64,000 nucleotides of DNA, from contig OMWY01000008.1 in NCBI GenBank assembly GCA_900314885.1, positions 48,382-112,381 on the forward strand, read 5' to 3'. The position numbers and the translations under genes are program-made. The stretch comes from an uncultured Eubacteriales bacterium. GTDB lineage: Bacteria; Bacillota; Clostridia; Lachnospirales; Lachnospiraceae. Below, one piece after another: positions 1 through 7,360 of the stretch (positions within the stretch are counted from its first letter, which is position 1; each line of letters begins with the position of its first letter). Under the pieces are notes generated by a model. That model had not been told where the DNA came from, searched no databases, and worked only from the letters and a program-made list of their open reading frames with translations.

Positions 1-331
1 CCTTCGCCGCCTTCTCATATCCCTTAACATCATCGGTAAGAAGTGATGACCCGGTTGCCACAACCGAGCTCTCAGCTGTAAAGTCCTTAGCTTCGCCGGT
101 ATACTCGGCGCTCTTGTAAGCGGCGCTCACAATCGAGTAGTTGTGATTGATACGTTCCTCGGAATACTCGCTGCCCGCGGAAGCTTCCTCAGCTGGGGAA
201 GTACTGCTTCCACCATCGTCTGCCCTGGCGGTAAATGCCCCGCTGTCGCCTATAAGACTTCCAAGAATGAGCGAAGCCACAAGGGCAAGCGAAACCGCCT
301 TTCTTTTTACTCCGTATTTCATAAGATCCAT
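1..331 (-). CDS. N-terminal part of an exported protein, cut by the window edge
   Basis: The reading frame runs open from an ATG at 331 to the left edge, about 110 residues. GGGGAG lies about six bases upstream of that ATG; a second ATG four codons later is also possible. The N-terminus has basic residues, then a hydrophobic segment ending near GAFTARAD, a clear signal peptide, followed by an Ser/Glu-rich spacer and a stretch including HNYSIVSAAYKSAEYTGEAK. It is transcribed away from the GH51 gene. In Lachnospiraceae such N-termini occur on extracellular solute-binding or carbohydrate-active proteins, but too little is visible to assign a function. Confidence 0.6.
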   Translation of the reverse strand, partial: MDLMKYGVKRKAVSLALVASLILGSLIGDSGAFTARADDGGSSTSPAEEASAGSEYSEERINHNYSIVSAAYKSAEYTGEAKDFTAESSVVATGSSLLTDDVKGYEKAAK

Positions 332-412
332 AAGTAACTCCCCAGACCGTTATAAGCGGTCGTTTATAGTGTAGCTATGTTTAAATTTAAATGAATTACT
401 TTAGCTTTTTCT

Positions 413-441
413 ATAATACTATATTTTCACACAAAAGTCAA
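413..441 (-). promoter_or_regulatory. Promoter of the left-edge exported gene
   Basis: On the minus strand TTGACT (441-436) and TATTAT (418-413) are separated by 17 bases, a good vegetative sigma-factor promoter about 80 bases upstream of the start codon. Confidence 0.6.
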
Positions 442-515
442 GGCTTTACAGACATGTTTTTTTATGATATTGTTATAAAAGGAAGGGCAATGTTTTAGAT
501 TTTTTGGAAGTATTT

Positions 516-576
516 CACTGTCCAGTGTGATAAAGTGTCTGACAAAATGCACGTGACGGCAATTTGTCTGTCAATT
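516..576. promoter_or_regulatory. Cluster of short palindromes between divergent genes, possible operators
   Basis: Three small inverted repeats occur within 60 bases upstream of the GH51 gene: CACTG-TC-CAGTG at 516-527, TGTC-T-GACA at 536-544 and the near-palindrome AATTTGTCTGTCAATT at 561-576. A carbohydrate-responsive regulator could bind here. This is inference from symmetry alone, and no convincing -35/-10 pair for the GH51 gene was found. Confidence 0.25.
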
Positions 577-626
577 AATAAAATATTTCAGCATTTTTTC
601 AACATTGTCCAACGAAAGGAGTATAT

Positions 627-2810
627 ATGCATAGTATTAAGAAGGTATTGTCTGTTATCACCGCAAGTGCGCTTGTAATGGGGCTTACAGCGTGCGGAGG
701 AGGTGAAGTGAAGTCCGGTTCCACAGATTCGGGAAGCGCTTCATCAGCACAAACTGCCTCAACCTCAAGTTTAGAAAAACCTAAAAATAGTTTAAGTTCT
801 GAGACCCTTGCAGCAGAAACCGGTACTATCAACGCTAATGTAACTATAGATTGTTCAAGCACCCACCCGATTTCCGACAAGCTGTTCGGCATCTTTCTCG
901 AAGACATAAATCATGCCGTCGATGGTGGTATGTACGCAGAGCTTATAAAGAACGGTTCATTTAACTACGGGCAGGCTGCCGCGAATGTAAAGAAGCATGG
1001 CTGGAGCGCTCCGGAGGATATGGATTTCGCTGTTATTGACGGATCAGAGGATAAATCCTATTTAAATAAGAACAATCCCGACTACGCCGAGATTAAGAAC
1101 ACCACCGAGAACCTCGAGGGAGTTACTAATAGGGGACACCTCGATGGAATCGCCCTCAAGGCCGGTACCTATACCGCAAGCTTCTTCGCTAAGAGTTCTG
1201 ATTACACAGGAAAGGTCACGGTCAGCCTCGGAGACTCAGGAGACTATTTTTCTATAGCAAGAGCCGAAAGTGATGACATTTCAAAGGAGTGGAAGAAATA
1301 TACAGTCTCCCTTTCCGTAGACAAGGAATACAGCGAAGACGTAAATTTCACTCTTTCTATAGGAAAGGGAACCGTCGATATCGACAGTGTGTCCCTCATG
1401 CCTGACGATACCTACAAGGGCCTTCCTGTAAGAAAAGACATCGGTGAGATACTTGCCAACCTCCATCCTTCCTTCTTAAGATTTCCGGGAGGATGCGTAA
1501 TCGAAGGCCGCAGCGAGCAGACCATGTACAGCTGGAAGGACTCTGTTGGCCTTGCGGATTATCATTCTGAAAAGGGAGACAAGATTCCTTATTTTGAAAT
1601 AAACGGCAAGAAGACAGTCGGCGACGTCAGTACCCGTCCATGCGGCGAGTCCATATGGAGAGGTACAGGAAACGACCCATACTACACGACATATGGTCTT
1701 GGCTTCTTCGAATACTTCGAGCTTTGTGAAGCTCTTAACTGCGAAGCTCTCCCTGTTGTAAACGCCGGAATGACCTGCCCTATCCAGAGCGGCGACCGTT
1801 ATACGGTTTATGACACAAATAGCGCTGAATTCAAGCAGTGTATTCAGGATGCTCTTGACCTTGCGGAATTCGCGAACGGTGACGCCAAGTCCACAAAATG
1901 GGGCAAGATCCGCGCCCTTATGGGACATAAGAAACCATTTAACTTAAAGTACATTGGCATCGGAAACGAGCAGTGGCAGGACGAATATCACGACCACTAT
2001 GAGCTCTTTGCGAAGGCATTTGAAGAAGCTAGGTCAAAAGATCCCGACGTTTACGGAGATATAGAGCTTTGCGTGGCAAATGGCCCAAGTTCCCGCGACA
2101 CCTACGGCTACCGTTACCTTGACTTCCACCCTGACACAGTTACGGGGCTTGTCGATGAACATTTTTACGAGCTTCCTTCCTGGTTCCTAAGAAATACAGA
2201 TAAATACGACGATTACGACAGAGATATGCAGGCGAAGGTCTTCCTCGGGGAATACGCCGCCAAGTCAAATACCCTTGAGGCCGCAATAGCCGAGGCAGCA
2301 TTCATGACAGGGCTTGAAAGAAATGGAGATGTGGTCGAGTTTGCCTGCTACGCCCCGTTATTCGGCAGTATGAAGAATAAGCAGTGGGACCCCGATCTGA
2401 TTTATTTTACAAATGATGGGCTCATGAAAACCGCTGACTACTACGTACAGCAGCTCTATAGTATCTACCGGGGCACGGAGTATGAGGAAACTAATGTTGA
2501 ATGCGATGAGAAATTCACTGTCTTCGCATCGACTGTCAGAGATGAGGCAGGTGATATAATAATCAAGCTTGTAAATGCATCAGATTCTCAGGCATCCATG
2601 AATCTTAGCATAGAAGGGACTGAGCTTTCAGACTTCGCGAGTGATGCTGAAGTTACTGTTCTCACAGGCGCAAGCAAGCAGACTGCGAACACGTTCGCAA
2701 GTCCTGACCTAATCGCTCCTGAGAGTGGAGAAAAGCTCTCTGTATCAGACGCAATAAGCTATACAGCACCCGCCAACTCCTTCACTGTCATCAAGATAGA
2801 AAAAAACTGA
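627..2810 (+). CDS. Exported GH51 alpha-L-arabinofuranosidase, lipoprotein
   Basis: A glycoside hydrolase that releases arabinose side chains from arabinoxylan or arabinan. The N-terminus is a lipoprotein signal with lipobox LTAC (Cys23), then a Ser/Thr-rich linker. A beta-sandwich, CBM-like segment lies around residues 160-265. The GH51 catalytic barrel follows, with GNEQW (acid/base Glu about 448) and FLGEYA (nucleophile Glu about 542), then the C-terminal arabinofuranosidase beta domain. At 727 residues it is longer than cytoplasmic GH51 enzymes (about 500) because of the signal, linker and inserted binding-like module. AAAGGAG precedes the ATG. Membrane anchoring suggests action on polymers or large oligomers at the cell surface. 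Confidence 0.9.
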   Translation: MHSIKKVLSVITASALVMGLTACGGGEVKSGSTDSGSASSAQTASTSSLEKPKNSLSSETLAAETGTINANVTIDCSSTHPISDKLFGIFLEDINHAVDGGMYAELIKNGSFNYGQAAANVKKHGWSAPEDMDFAVIDGSEDKSYLNKNNPDYAEIKNTTENLEGVTNRGHLDGIALKAGTYTASFFAKSSDYTGKVTVSLGDSGDYFSIARAESDDISKEWKKYTVSLSVDKEYSEDVNFTLSIGKGTVDIDSVSLMPDDTYKGLPVRKDIGEILANLHPSFLRFPGGCVIEGRSEQTMYSWKDSVGLADYHSEKGDKIPYFEINGKKTVGDVSTRPCGESIWRGTGNDPYYTTYGLGFFEYFELCEALNCEALPVVNAGMTCPIQSGDRYTVYDTNSAEFKQCIQDALDLAEFANGDAKSTKWGKIRALMGHKKPFNLKYIGIGNEQWQDEYHDHYELFAKAFEEARSKDPDVYGDIELCVANGPSSRDTYGYRYLDFHPDTVTGLVDEHFYELPSWFLRNTDKYDDYDRDMQAKVFLGEYAAKSNTLEAAIAEAAFMTGLERNGDVVEFACYAPLFGSMKNKQWDPDLIYFTNDGLMKTADYYVQQLYSIYRGTEYEETNVECDEKFTVFASTVRDEAGDIIIKLVNASDSQASMNLSIEGTELSDFASDAEVTVLTGASKQTANTFASPDLIAPESGEKLSVSDAISYTAPANSFTVIKIEKN

Positions 2811-2836
2811 TAGAGACGTCGGATTCTAACTTTATA

Positions 2837-2897
2837 AGGCTCCCTCTTAGAGGGAGCTGGCACGGCCTCCGGCCGTGACTGAAGGAGTATATGCGAC
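2837..2897. repeat. Interspersed palindromic repeat, copy 1
   Basis: The unit begins AGGCTCCCTC, folds as CTCCCTCTTAGAGGGAG, carries a second hairpin ACGGCCTCCGGCCGT and ends GACTGAAGGAGTATATGCGAC. The same ends occur at 42803-42924 and, shortened, at 2989-3019. Repeats of this layout are common between genes in Clostridia. It lies just downstream of the GH51 stop but lacks a T-tract, so I do not call it a terminator. Confidence 0.75.
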
Positions 2898-2928
2898 AAT
2901 ACTTATTAGAAAAACTAATAAATAAATT

Positions 2929-2957
2929 ATTACATTTTATAAAAAATGTGGTATACT
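2929..2957 (+). promoter_or_regulatory. Promoter of the purine permease gene
   Basis: ATTACA (2929-2934) and TATACT (2952-2957) are 17 bases apart. The expected transcript would start near 2964, just before the leader hairpin at 2967-3029. Confidence 0.45.
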
Positions 2958-2966
2958 AACATGTGC

Positions 2967-3029
2967 CGGTTTCAATAACTCGCATATAGGCTCCCTCCTC
3001 AAGGAAGCTGACTGAAGGAATTGAAACCG
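2967..3029 (+). promoter_or_regulatory. Structured permease leader with a 10-bp closing stem
   Basis: CGGTTTCAAT (2967-2976) pairs perfectly with ATTGAAACCG (3020-3029). Inside the stem lies a short copy of the palindromic repeat (AGGCTCCCTC to GACTGAAGGA, 2989-3019). The whole structure fits between the predicted transcription start and the AAAGGAG of the permease. It lacks the conserved loops of a purine riboswitch. It may be a transposed repeat whose flanking stem is its terminal inverted repeat, or an mRNA leader structure. Confidence 0.5.
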
Positions 3030-3059
3030 TTCCAAATTATATTTTAAAGGAGTCCCAAC

Positions 3060-4430
3060 ATGTTAGAAAAAGTTTTCCACTTAAAAGAACGTGGCACCAC
3101 CGTAAAGACCGAGGTCATTGCCGGTCTCACCACCTTCCTCGCCATGGCCTACATCCTGGCAGTAAACCCTAATATCCTCGGCACCGTCATGGACAGAAAC
3201 GGCGTATTCGTCGCCACAGCTCTTGCGAGCGCTGTAGCCACATTTATCATGGGCTTATACGCAAACTACCCTATTGCCCTCTCAGCAGGTATGGGCTTGA
3301 ATGCGTATTTCGCTTACACCGTCTGTCTCGGTGAACTAGCCGATGAAGGCGCGAATGCGTTTACAATTGCCCTCACTGCTGTTTTCGTTGAAGGTATCAT
3401 TTTCATAATTCTCTCTGTCTTCAAGGCAAGAGAAGCCATAATCAACGGAATTCCCGCAAATATCAAGTACGGAATCACCGCAGGTATTGGCCTTTTCATA
3501 GCCCTTATAGGTATGAAAGGCGCAGGCATCGTTGTCGCGAATGAGTCCACTCTCGTCGGTCTCGGCGATTTTTCACGCGCCGAGGTAGTCCTCGCCCTCG
3601 TAGGCTTCATAATTATTCTCGTACTCTCAGCCTTCAATGTAAAGGGTTCTATACTTTTCGGAATCCTCATCACCTGGGTACTGGGAATGATAGCCGAGAA
3701 GACAGGCTGGTACGCGGTAAATCCTGACGCCGGCGTATACAGCGTATTCCCATCATTTTCAGGTGGCCTTCACCTTGACGGAATCAAGAATACAGCCTTC
3801 AAATTCAATTTCGGATGGGCAGGGAAACACCTCATCTCATTTATAGCGATTATGTTCTCCTTTCTCTTCGTAGACCTCTTCGATACAGTCGGAACCGTTG
3901 TCGGAGTTGCTGATAAGGCTAAGCTCCTCGATAAGGATGGCAAGCTCCCTAACGCAGGTAAGATTCTCCTCTCTGACGCCATAGGTACCGTATTCGGCGC
4001 ATGCCTCGGTACATCTACCATCACAAGCTTCGTAGAGTCATCTGCGGGTGTCTCCGAAGGCGGAAAGACAGGACTTACTGCCTGCACCACCGGACTTATG
4101 TTTATAGTTTCACTTGTGCTTAGTCCTATTTTCCTTGCCATTCCATCATTTGCGACAGCTCCTGCCCTCATATATGTCGGTATGCTCATGCTCGAGAGTG
4201 TAAGCCGTATTAAGTTTGATGGAGATATCGCGGATACGGTCGGAGCCTACATGGCAATCGCCATGATGCCACTTACCTACTCTATTGCGAACGGTATCAT
4301 GTTCGGTATCGTAACCTGGGTACTTGTAAAGGTATTCACAAAGAAGGTAAAGGATGTGAGCCCTGTAATGTGGGTAATCTTCTGCCTCTTTATCGTAAGA
4401 ATTATCGCCCTTGCGGCTAACTTCCAATAA
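3060..4430 (+). CDS. NCS2-type purine permease (AzgA/PbuG-like)
   Basis: A polytopic membrane protein of 456 residues with 12 or more hydrophobic segments. It matches the hypoxanthine/guanine/adenine permeases of the AzgA branch: the N-terminal TEVIAGLTTFLAMAYI, the VDLFDTVGT region, and the signature STITSFVESSAGVSEGGKTG near residue 320. It probably imports nucleobases with protons. AAAGGAG lies upstream of the ATG. It has its own promoter and a strong terminator, so it is a single-gene unit. The exact base is not decidable from sequence. Confidence 0.9.
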   Translation: MLEKVFHLKERGTTVKTEVIAGLTTFLAMAYILAVNPNILGTVMDRNGVFVATALASAVATFIMGLYANYPIALSAGMGLNAYFAYTVCLGELADEGANAFTIALTAVFVEGIIFIILSVFKAREAIINGIPANIKYGITAGIGLFIALIGMKGAGIVVANESTLVGLGDFSRAEVVLALVGFIIILVLSAFNVKGSILFGILITWVLGMIAEKTGWYAVNPDAGVYSVFPSFSGGLHLDGIKNTAFKFNFGWAGKHLISFIAIMFSFLFVDLFDTVGTVVGVADKAKLLDKDGKLPNAGKILLSDAIGTVFGACLGTSTITSFVESSAGVSEGGKTGLTACTTGLMFIVSLVLSPIFLAIPSFATAPALIYVGMLMLESVSRIKFDGDIADTVGAYMAIAMMPLTYSIANGIMFGIVTWVLVKVFTKKVKDVSPVMWVIFCLFIVRIIALAANFQ

Positions 4431-4436
4431 AAAATG

Positions 4437-4462
4437 CCCGGCCATATGGCCGGGTTCTTTTT
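4437..4462 (+). terminator. Rho-independent terminator after the permease
   Basis: CCCGGCCATATGGCCGGG is a perfect 18-base palindrome followed by TTCTTTTT. It begins six bases after the stop codon. Confidence 0.9.
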
Positions 4463-4501
4463 ATATCTGTACTATAAAGATACCAATATCTGACTACACA
4501 A

Positions 4502-4903
4502 TTAAAAACCGCCTGAAGCTAACGCTCCGCCAACACCGGAAGCTACTACAATCATGGCGATGATAAATGCGATAATCATGAAGCAGAAATAAGAACGGGC
4601 AAAGTTCTTAAGGTTCTTATTCGTTGCGGTAATCGAGAATATTATGAGCATAACCAAGCCAACGATAGGAATAGAGAAAAGAATCTCATATCCAAAATAT
4701 CCCCACATAGAAATCGGCTTATACTCCTCAGGAATAAATGGCTGACCATACACAGGACCGCCCTGTGGCTGTCCGCCATAGTAGCCATTATTCTGATAAC
4801 CGCCCTGCTGGTAGCTGTTATTCTGGTAACTGCCCTGTTGGTTTGCGGCACCATTCTGACCATTAGAAAAGCCATTGCCCTGATTGTTAAAATTTCCGTC
4901 CAT
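4502..4903 (-). CDS. Small membrane protein with Asn/Gln/Gly-rich N-terminus
   Basis: 133 residues. The first 60 are low-complexity (NQGNGFSNGQNGAANQQG and several YQNN/GGYQNN units), then a conserved-looking segment beginning ISMWGYFGYEILFSIP leads into two transmembrane helices (about residues 76-97 and 105-128). GGGGGA precedes the ATG. Similar short proteins with a disordered Q/N/G head and this two-helix tail are frequent in Lachnospiraceae and have no established function. It stands alone behind a consensus promoter, so it is likely well expressed. Confidence 0.75.
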   Translation of the reverse strand: MDGNFNNQGNGFSNGQNGAANQQGSYQNNSYQQGGYQNNGYYGGQPQGGPVYGQPFIPEEYKPISMWGYFGYEILFSIPIVGLVMLIIFSITATNKNLKNFARSYFCFMIIAFIIAMIVVASGVGGALASGGF

Positions 4904-4959
4904 CTTAGGATCCCCCTTTTAACATGATAAATTTTGTGTTAACAGTAACTAACGTTTAG

Positions 4960-4988
4960 ATTATATAACATATTCTAAAATCTGTCAA
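4960..4988 (-). promoter_or_regulatory. Consensus promoter of the Q/N-rich membrane protein
   Basis: Perfect TTGACA (4988-4983), 17-base spacer and perfect TATAAT (4965-4960) on the minus strand, about 57 bases before the start codon. Confidence 0.8.
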
Positions 4989-5015
4989 GGCATCTTTTTG
5001 TTGGGTCTGAACAGT

Positions 5016-5888
5016 TTACATATTCTGTGAAAACACATCCGCTACCTCAGTTATGGTTATATAAGCCTTAGGATCTATGCGCTGAACTATACGCTTTAGC
5101 TTTGTTATCTGGAAACGGTTTACCACAAAATAAATGATCTTTTTCTTCGAGTTGGAATATCCGCCGCGGGCGTCCATAATGGTCGATCCCGAGCCAAACT
5201 CCACCATAAGAGCCTCAGAAATGGCCTTATCCTTTGTCGTAATTATCATCGCGCTCTTTTCACGGTCGATACCCTCAACTATAAAATCAACAACCTTCAA
5301 TGCCACAAAATAAGTGATGATTGAATAAAGCGGTAAAATGAAGCTGCCGAACTTAATGCCTGCGATTACATACAGTATAACATTGTATATCATTACAAAT
5401 GTTCCGACCGATATCCCGATGCGCTTCGCAAATATTACCGCAAGCACCTCTATCCCGTCTATCGCGCCCCCATAGCGAATCACAAGCCCGCTTCCAAGAC
5501 CCGATATAGCTCCACCGAATATTGCGCATAGGAGCAGGTCCTGCCCGGCAAGAGGTGATGTAAATGTCACATCTATAGGAAATACATATGTAATAAGATA
5601 TGACATTACGGAATATATCGTAACAGCGTAAACGGAATACACCGTAAAAATCAGTCCCTGCTTCTTATAACCATATATAAACAGCGGTATATTTAAGACG
5701 ATGAGGTAAAGCGACAGGGTAAGTCCTCTGGGTGAAATCTGTGCAAGTAGCATGGAAGTCCCTGATATTCCACTGTCGTAGAGGTTAACCGGGTAGAGGA
5801 AAATGGTAATACCAAAAGCATTCACAATTCCCGCTACAGTGAGCATTAAGATGTGGCTTGGCTGAATGTCCTTAAACGTTTCCTTCAT
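5016..5888 (-). CDS. YitT family membrane protein
   Basis: 290 residues with five or so hydrophobic helices (the former DUF161 region) followed by a cytoplasmic DUF2179 domain (about residues 205-285; RGGYSNSKKKIIYFVVNRFQ). I place the start at the ATG at 5888 rather than the in-frame GTG at 5894, because AGGAGG sits six bases before the ATG and overlaps the GTG. YitT proteins are widespread in Firmicutes; their transport or signalling role is not established. Single gene with its own promoter. Confidence 0.85.
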   Translation of the reverse strand: MKETFKDIQPSHILMLTVAGIVNAFGITIFLYPVNLYDSGISGTSMLLAQISPRGLTLSLYLIVLNIPLFIYGYKKQGLIFTVYSVYAVTIYSVMSYLITYVFPIDVTFTSPLAGQDLLLCAIFGGAISGLGSGLVIRYGGAIDGIEVLAVIFAKRIGISVGTFVMIYNVILYVIAGIKFGSFILPLYSIITYFVALKVVDFIVEGIDREKSAMIITTKDKAISEALMVEFGSGSTIMDARGGYSNSKKKIIYFVVNRFQITKLKRIVQRIDPKAYITITEVADVFSQNM

Positions 5889-5918
5889 TGGCACCCTCCT
5901 TCATATCTAATTAATAAC

Positions 5919-5947
5919 AGTATAAAGGATTGTCATCTCAAAGGCAA
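5919..5947 (-). promoter_or_regulatory. Promoter of the YitT-family gene
   Basis: TTGCCT (5947-5942) and TATACT (5924-5919) with a 17-base spacer, about 30 bases before the start codon. Confidence 0.5.
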
Positions 5948-5986
5948 GGCTATTGAGGAAATTTTCACAACTTTTTAAAAAAGTCC

Positions 5987-6015
5987 TTTACAAATCGGCC
6001 TCATGTGTGTATAAT
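5987..6015 (+). promoter_or_regulatory. Promoter of tRNA-Gly(CCC)
   Basis: TTTACA (5987-5992), 17 bases, then perfect TATAAT (6010-6015), about 20 bases before the mature tRNA. Confidence 0.75.
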
Positions 6016-6035
6016 AGTAATGTTACGTGATTCAC

Positions 6036-6106
6036 GCAGATGTAGTTCATTGGTAGAATGCGACCTTCCCAAGGTTGAGAGGCGGGTTCGATTCCCGTCA
6101 TCTGCT
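6036..6106 (+). tRNA. tRNA-Gly (anticodon CCC)
   Basis: The cloverleaf is readable: acceptor GCAGATG/CATCTGC (6036-6042 with 6099-6105), D arm GTTC/GAAT, anticodon stem CGACC/GGTTG enclosing the loop TTCCCAA (anticodon CCC), T arm with GGTTCGATTCC, discriminator T at 6106. CCA is not encoded. It reads GGG codons. A terminator follows directly, so it is a single-tRNA unit. Confidence 0.95.
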
Positions 6107-6111
6107 CAATT

Positions 6112-6140
6112 AGGCCGGGAGAAGTTTTCTCCCGGCCTTT
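6112..6140 (+). terminator. Terminator of the tRNA-Gly(CCC) unit
   Basis: AGGCCGGGAGAA (6112-6123), three-base loop, TTCTCCCGGCCT, then TTATT. A 12-bp perfect stem five bases after the tRNA. Confidence 0.85.
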
Positions 6141-6175
6141 ATTGTATGAAGAATACAACAAAGGAGAGACAAAAT

Positions 6176-7360
6176 ATGGCAACTATAAAGCTATACGACG
6201 AAAGCGCGTATAATACTGAGTTTTCCGCTGAAATAGTATCTGCCGGTGAAGTTGATAAAGAAGAGAGACTTCCGGTCATCTTTGATAAGACACTTTTCTT
6301 CCCTGAAGAGGGTGGCCAGACCTGCGATAGGGGAACTGTATCTATTAATGGCAGAGAATTCACAGTCGATCATGTAAGCATAGACAAGGCAAATACCATC
6401 ACTCACTTCATACATATCGAAAACGAAAGCGATATCGCGCTCTTCAAAAGCGGGACAAAGGTATCAGGAAAGATCAACTTCAATCACCGCTTCTCAAATA
6501 TGCAGCAGCATACAGGCGAACACATCTTCTCAGGCCTTGTCTGCGGTGAGAAGGGATATAATAATGTCGGTTTTCATCTGTCTGACGACATCGTGACCAT
6601 GGACTACAGCGGGCCTCTCACAGATGATGAAATAGCCTATTTTGAAAAGAAGGCAAATGAGGTCATTTACAGGAATATAGAAGTGAAATGTGAATACCCG
6701 TCAGCGGAAGAATTAAAGAATATTAATTACAGAAGCAAGATTGAAATAGAAGGATCCGTAAGAATTGTCACTATTCCGGGCGTAGACGTCTGCGCCTGCT
6801 GCGCTCCACACGTTCGCCGCACGGGTGAAATCGGTATGCTTAAGGTCATGGACCATATAAATTATAAGGGCGGCACAAGGCTCTCTATTCTCTGCGGATA
6901 CAGGGCTTTGGCGGCTTTTAACAGCTACGCCGCAAGCCTCAAATCGATATCAAATACCCTTTCCGAATCAAAGGAGAACCTGGCTGAGTCTGTCACTAAG
7001 TTAAAGAAGGAAAAGGGTGACGCAGATTACAAATTAAGGAAAAAGAGTGGGGAAATACTTGCCCTGAAAGCTGCTAATATTCCGGCTGATGCTGAAAATG
7101 TCACATTATTTACCGATGAATGCGATGTAAATGAGGTGAGGAAGCTAATAAACGAACTCACTGAAAAACACAAGGGATTCGTCAGTGTGTATACAGGGAC
7201 TGACGAATCCGGATATTCATATATAATTGGAAGCAGAAATCTTGACTGCACGGAAATGGCAAAGGTGCTGAAGGAAAAGTATGGTGCTAAAGGTGGAGGG
7301 AAGAGGGAGATGATTCAAGGGCACGTCGCCGCTCCTATGAAAGAGCTGTACTCCCTTTAA
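6176..7360 (+). CDS. AlaX-like alanyl-tRNA editing protein with DHHA1 domain
   Basis: A free-standing relative of the alanyl-tRNA synthetase editing half, expected to hydrolyse Ser- or Gly-tRNA(Ala). The zinc motif is visible as HTGEH (about residues 112-116) and CCAPH (about 208-212). The C-terminal DHHA1 region contains GGGKREMIQG, the glycine-rich loop of that domain. The open frame extends upstream through the tRNA gene, so I start at the ATG at 6176 preceded by AAAGGAGA (394 residues). Its 3' end overlaps the convergent EAL gene by 26 bases. A full alaS lies at 24.8-27.5 kb. Confidence 0.88.
   Translation: MATIKLYDESAYNTEFSAEIVSAGEVDKEERLPVIFDKTLFFPEEGGQTCDRGTVSINGREFTVDHVSIDKANTITHFIHIENESDIALFKSGTKVSGKINFNHRFSNMQQHTGEHIFSGLVCGEKGYNNVGFHLSDDIVTMDYSGPLTDDEIAYFEKKANEVIYRNIEVKCEYPSAEELKNINYRSKIEIEGSVRIVTIPGVDVCACCAPHVRRTGEIGMLKVMDHINYKGGTRLSILCGYRALAAFNSYAASLKSISNTLSESKENLAESVTKLKKEKGDADYKLRKKSGEILALKAANIPADAENVTLFTDECDVNEVRKLINELTEKHKGFVSVYTGTDESGYSYIIGSRNLDCTEMAKVLKEKYGAKGGGKREMIQGHVAAPMKELYSL

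Noticed and set aside
599..907. Minus-strand open frame opposite the GH51 start
   Set aside because: It is a shadow of the GH51 reading frame with no ribosome site or recognisable domain.
2958..3059. Purine riboswitch in the permease leader
   Set aside because: The conserved loop sequences of the guanine/adenine aptamer are absent; only the repeat and the 10-bp stem are seen.
6005..6175. N-terminal extension of the AlaX-like protein through the tRNA
   Set aside because: The open frame overlaps the tRNA and its terminator; AAAGGAGA marks the ATG at 6176.
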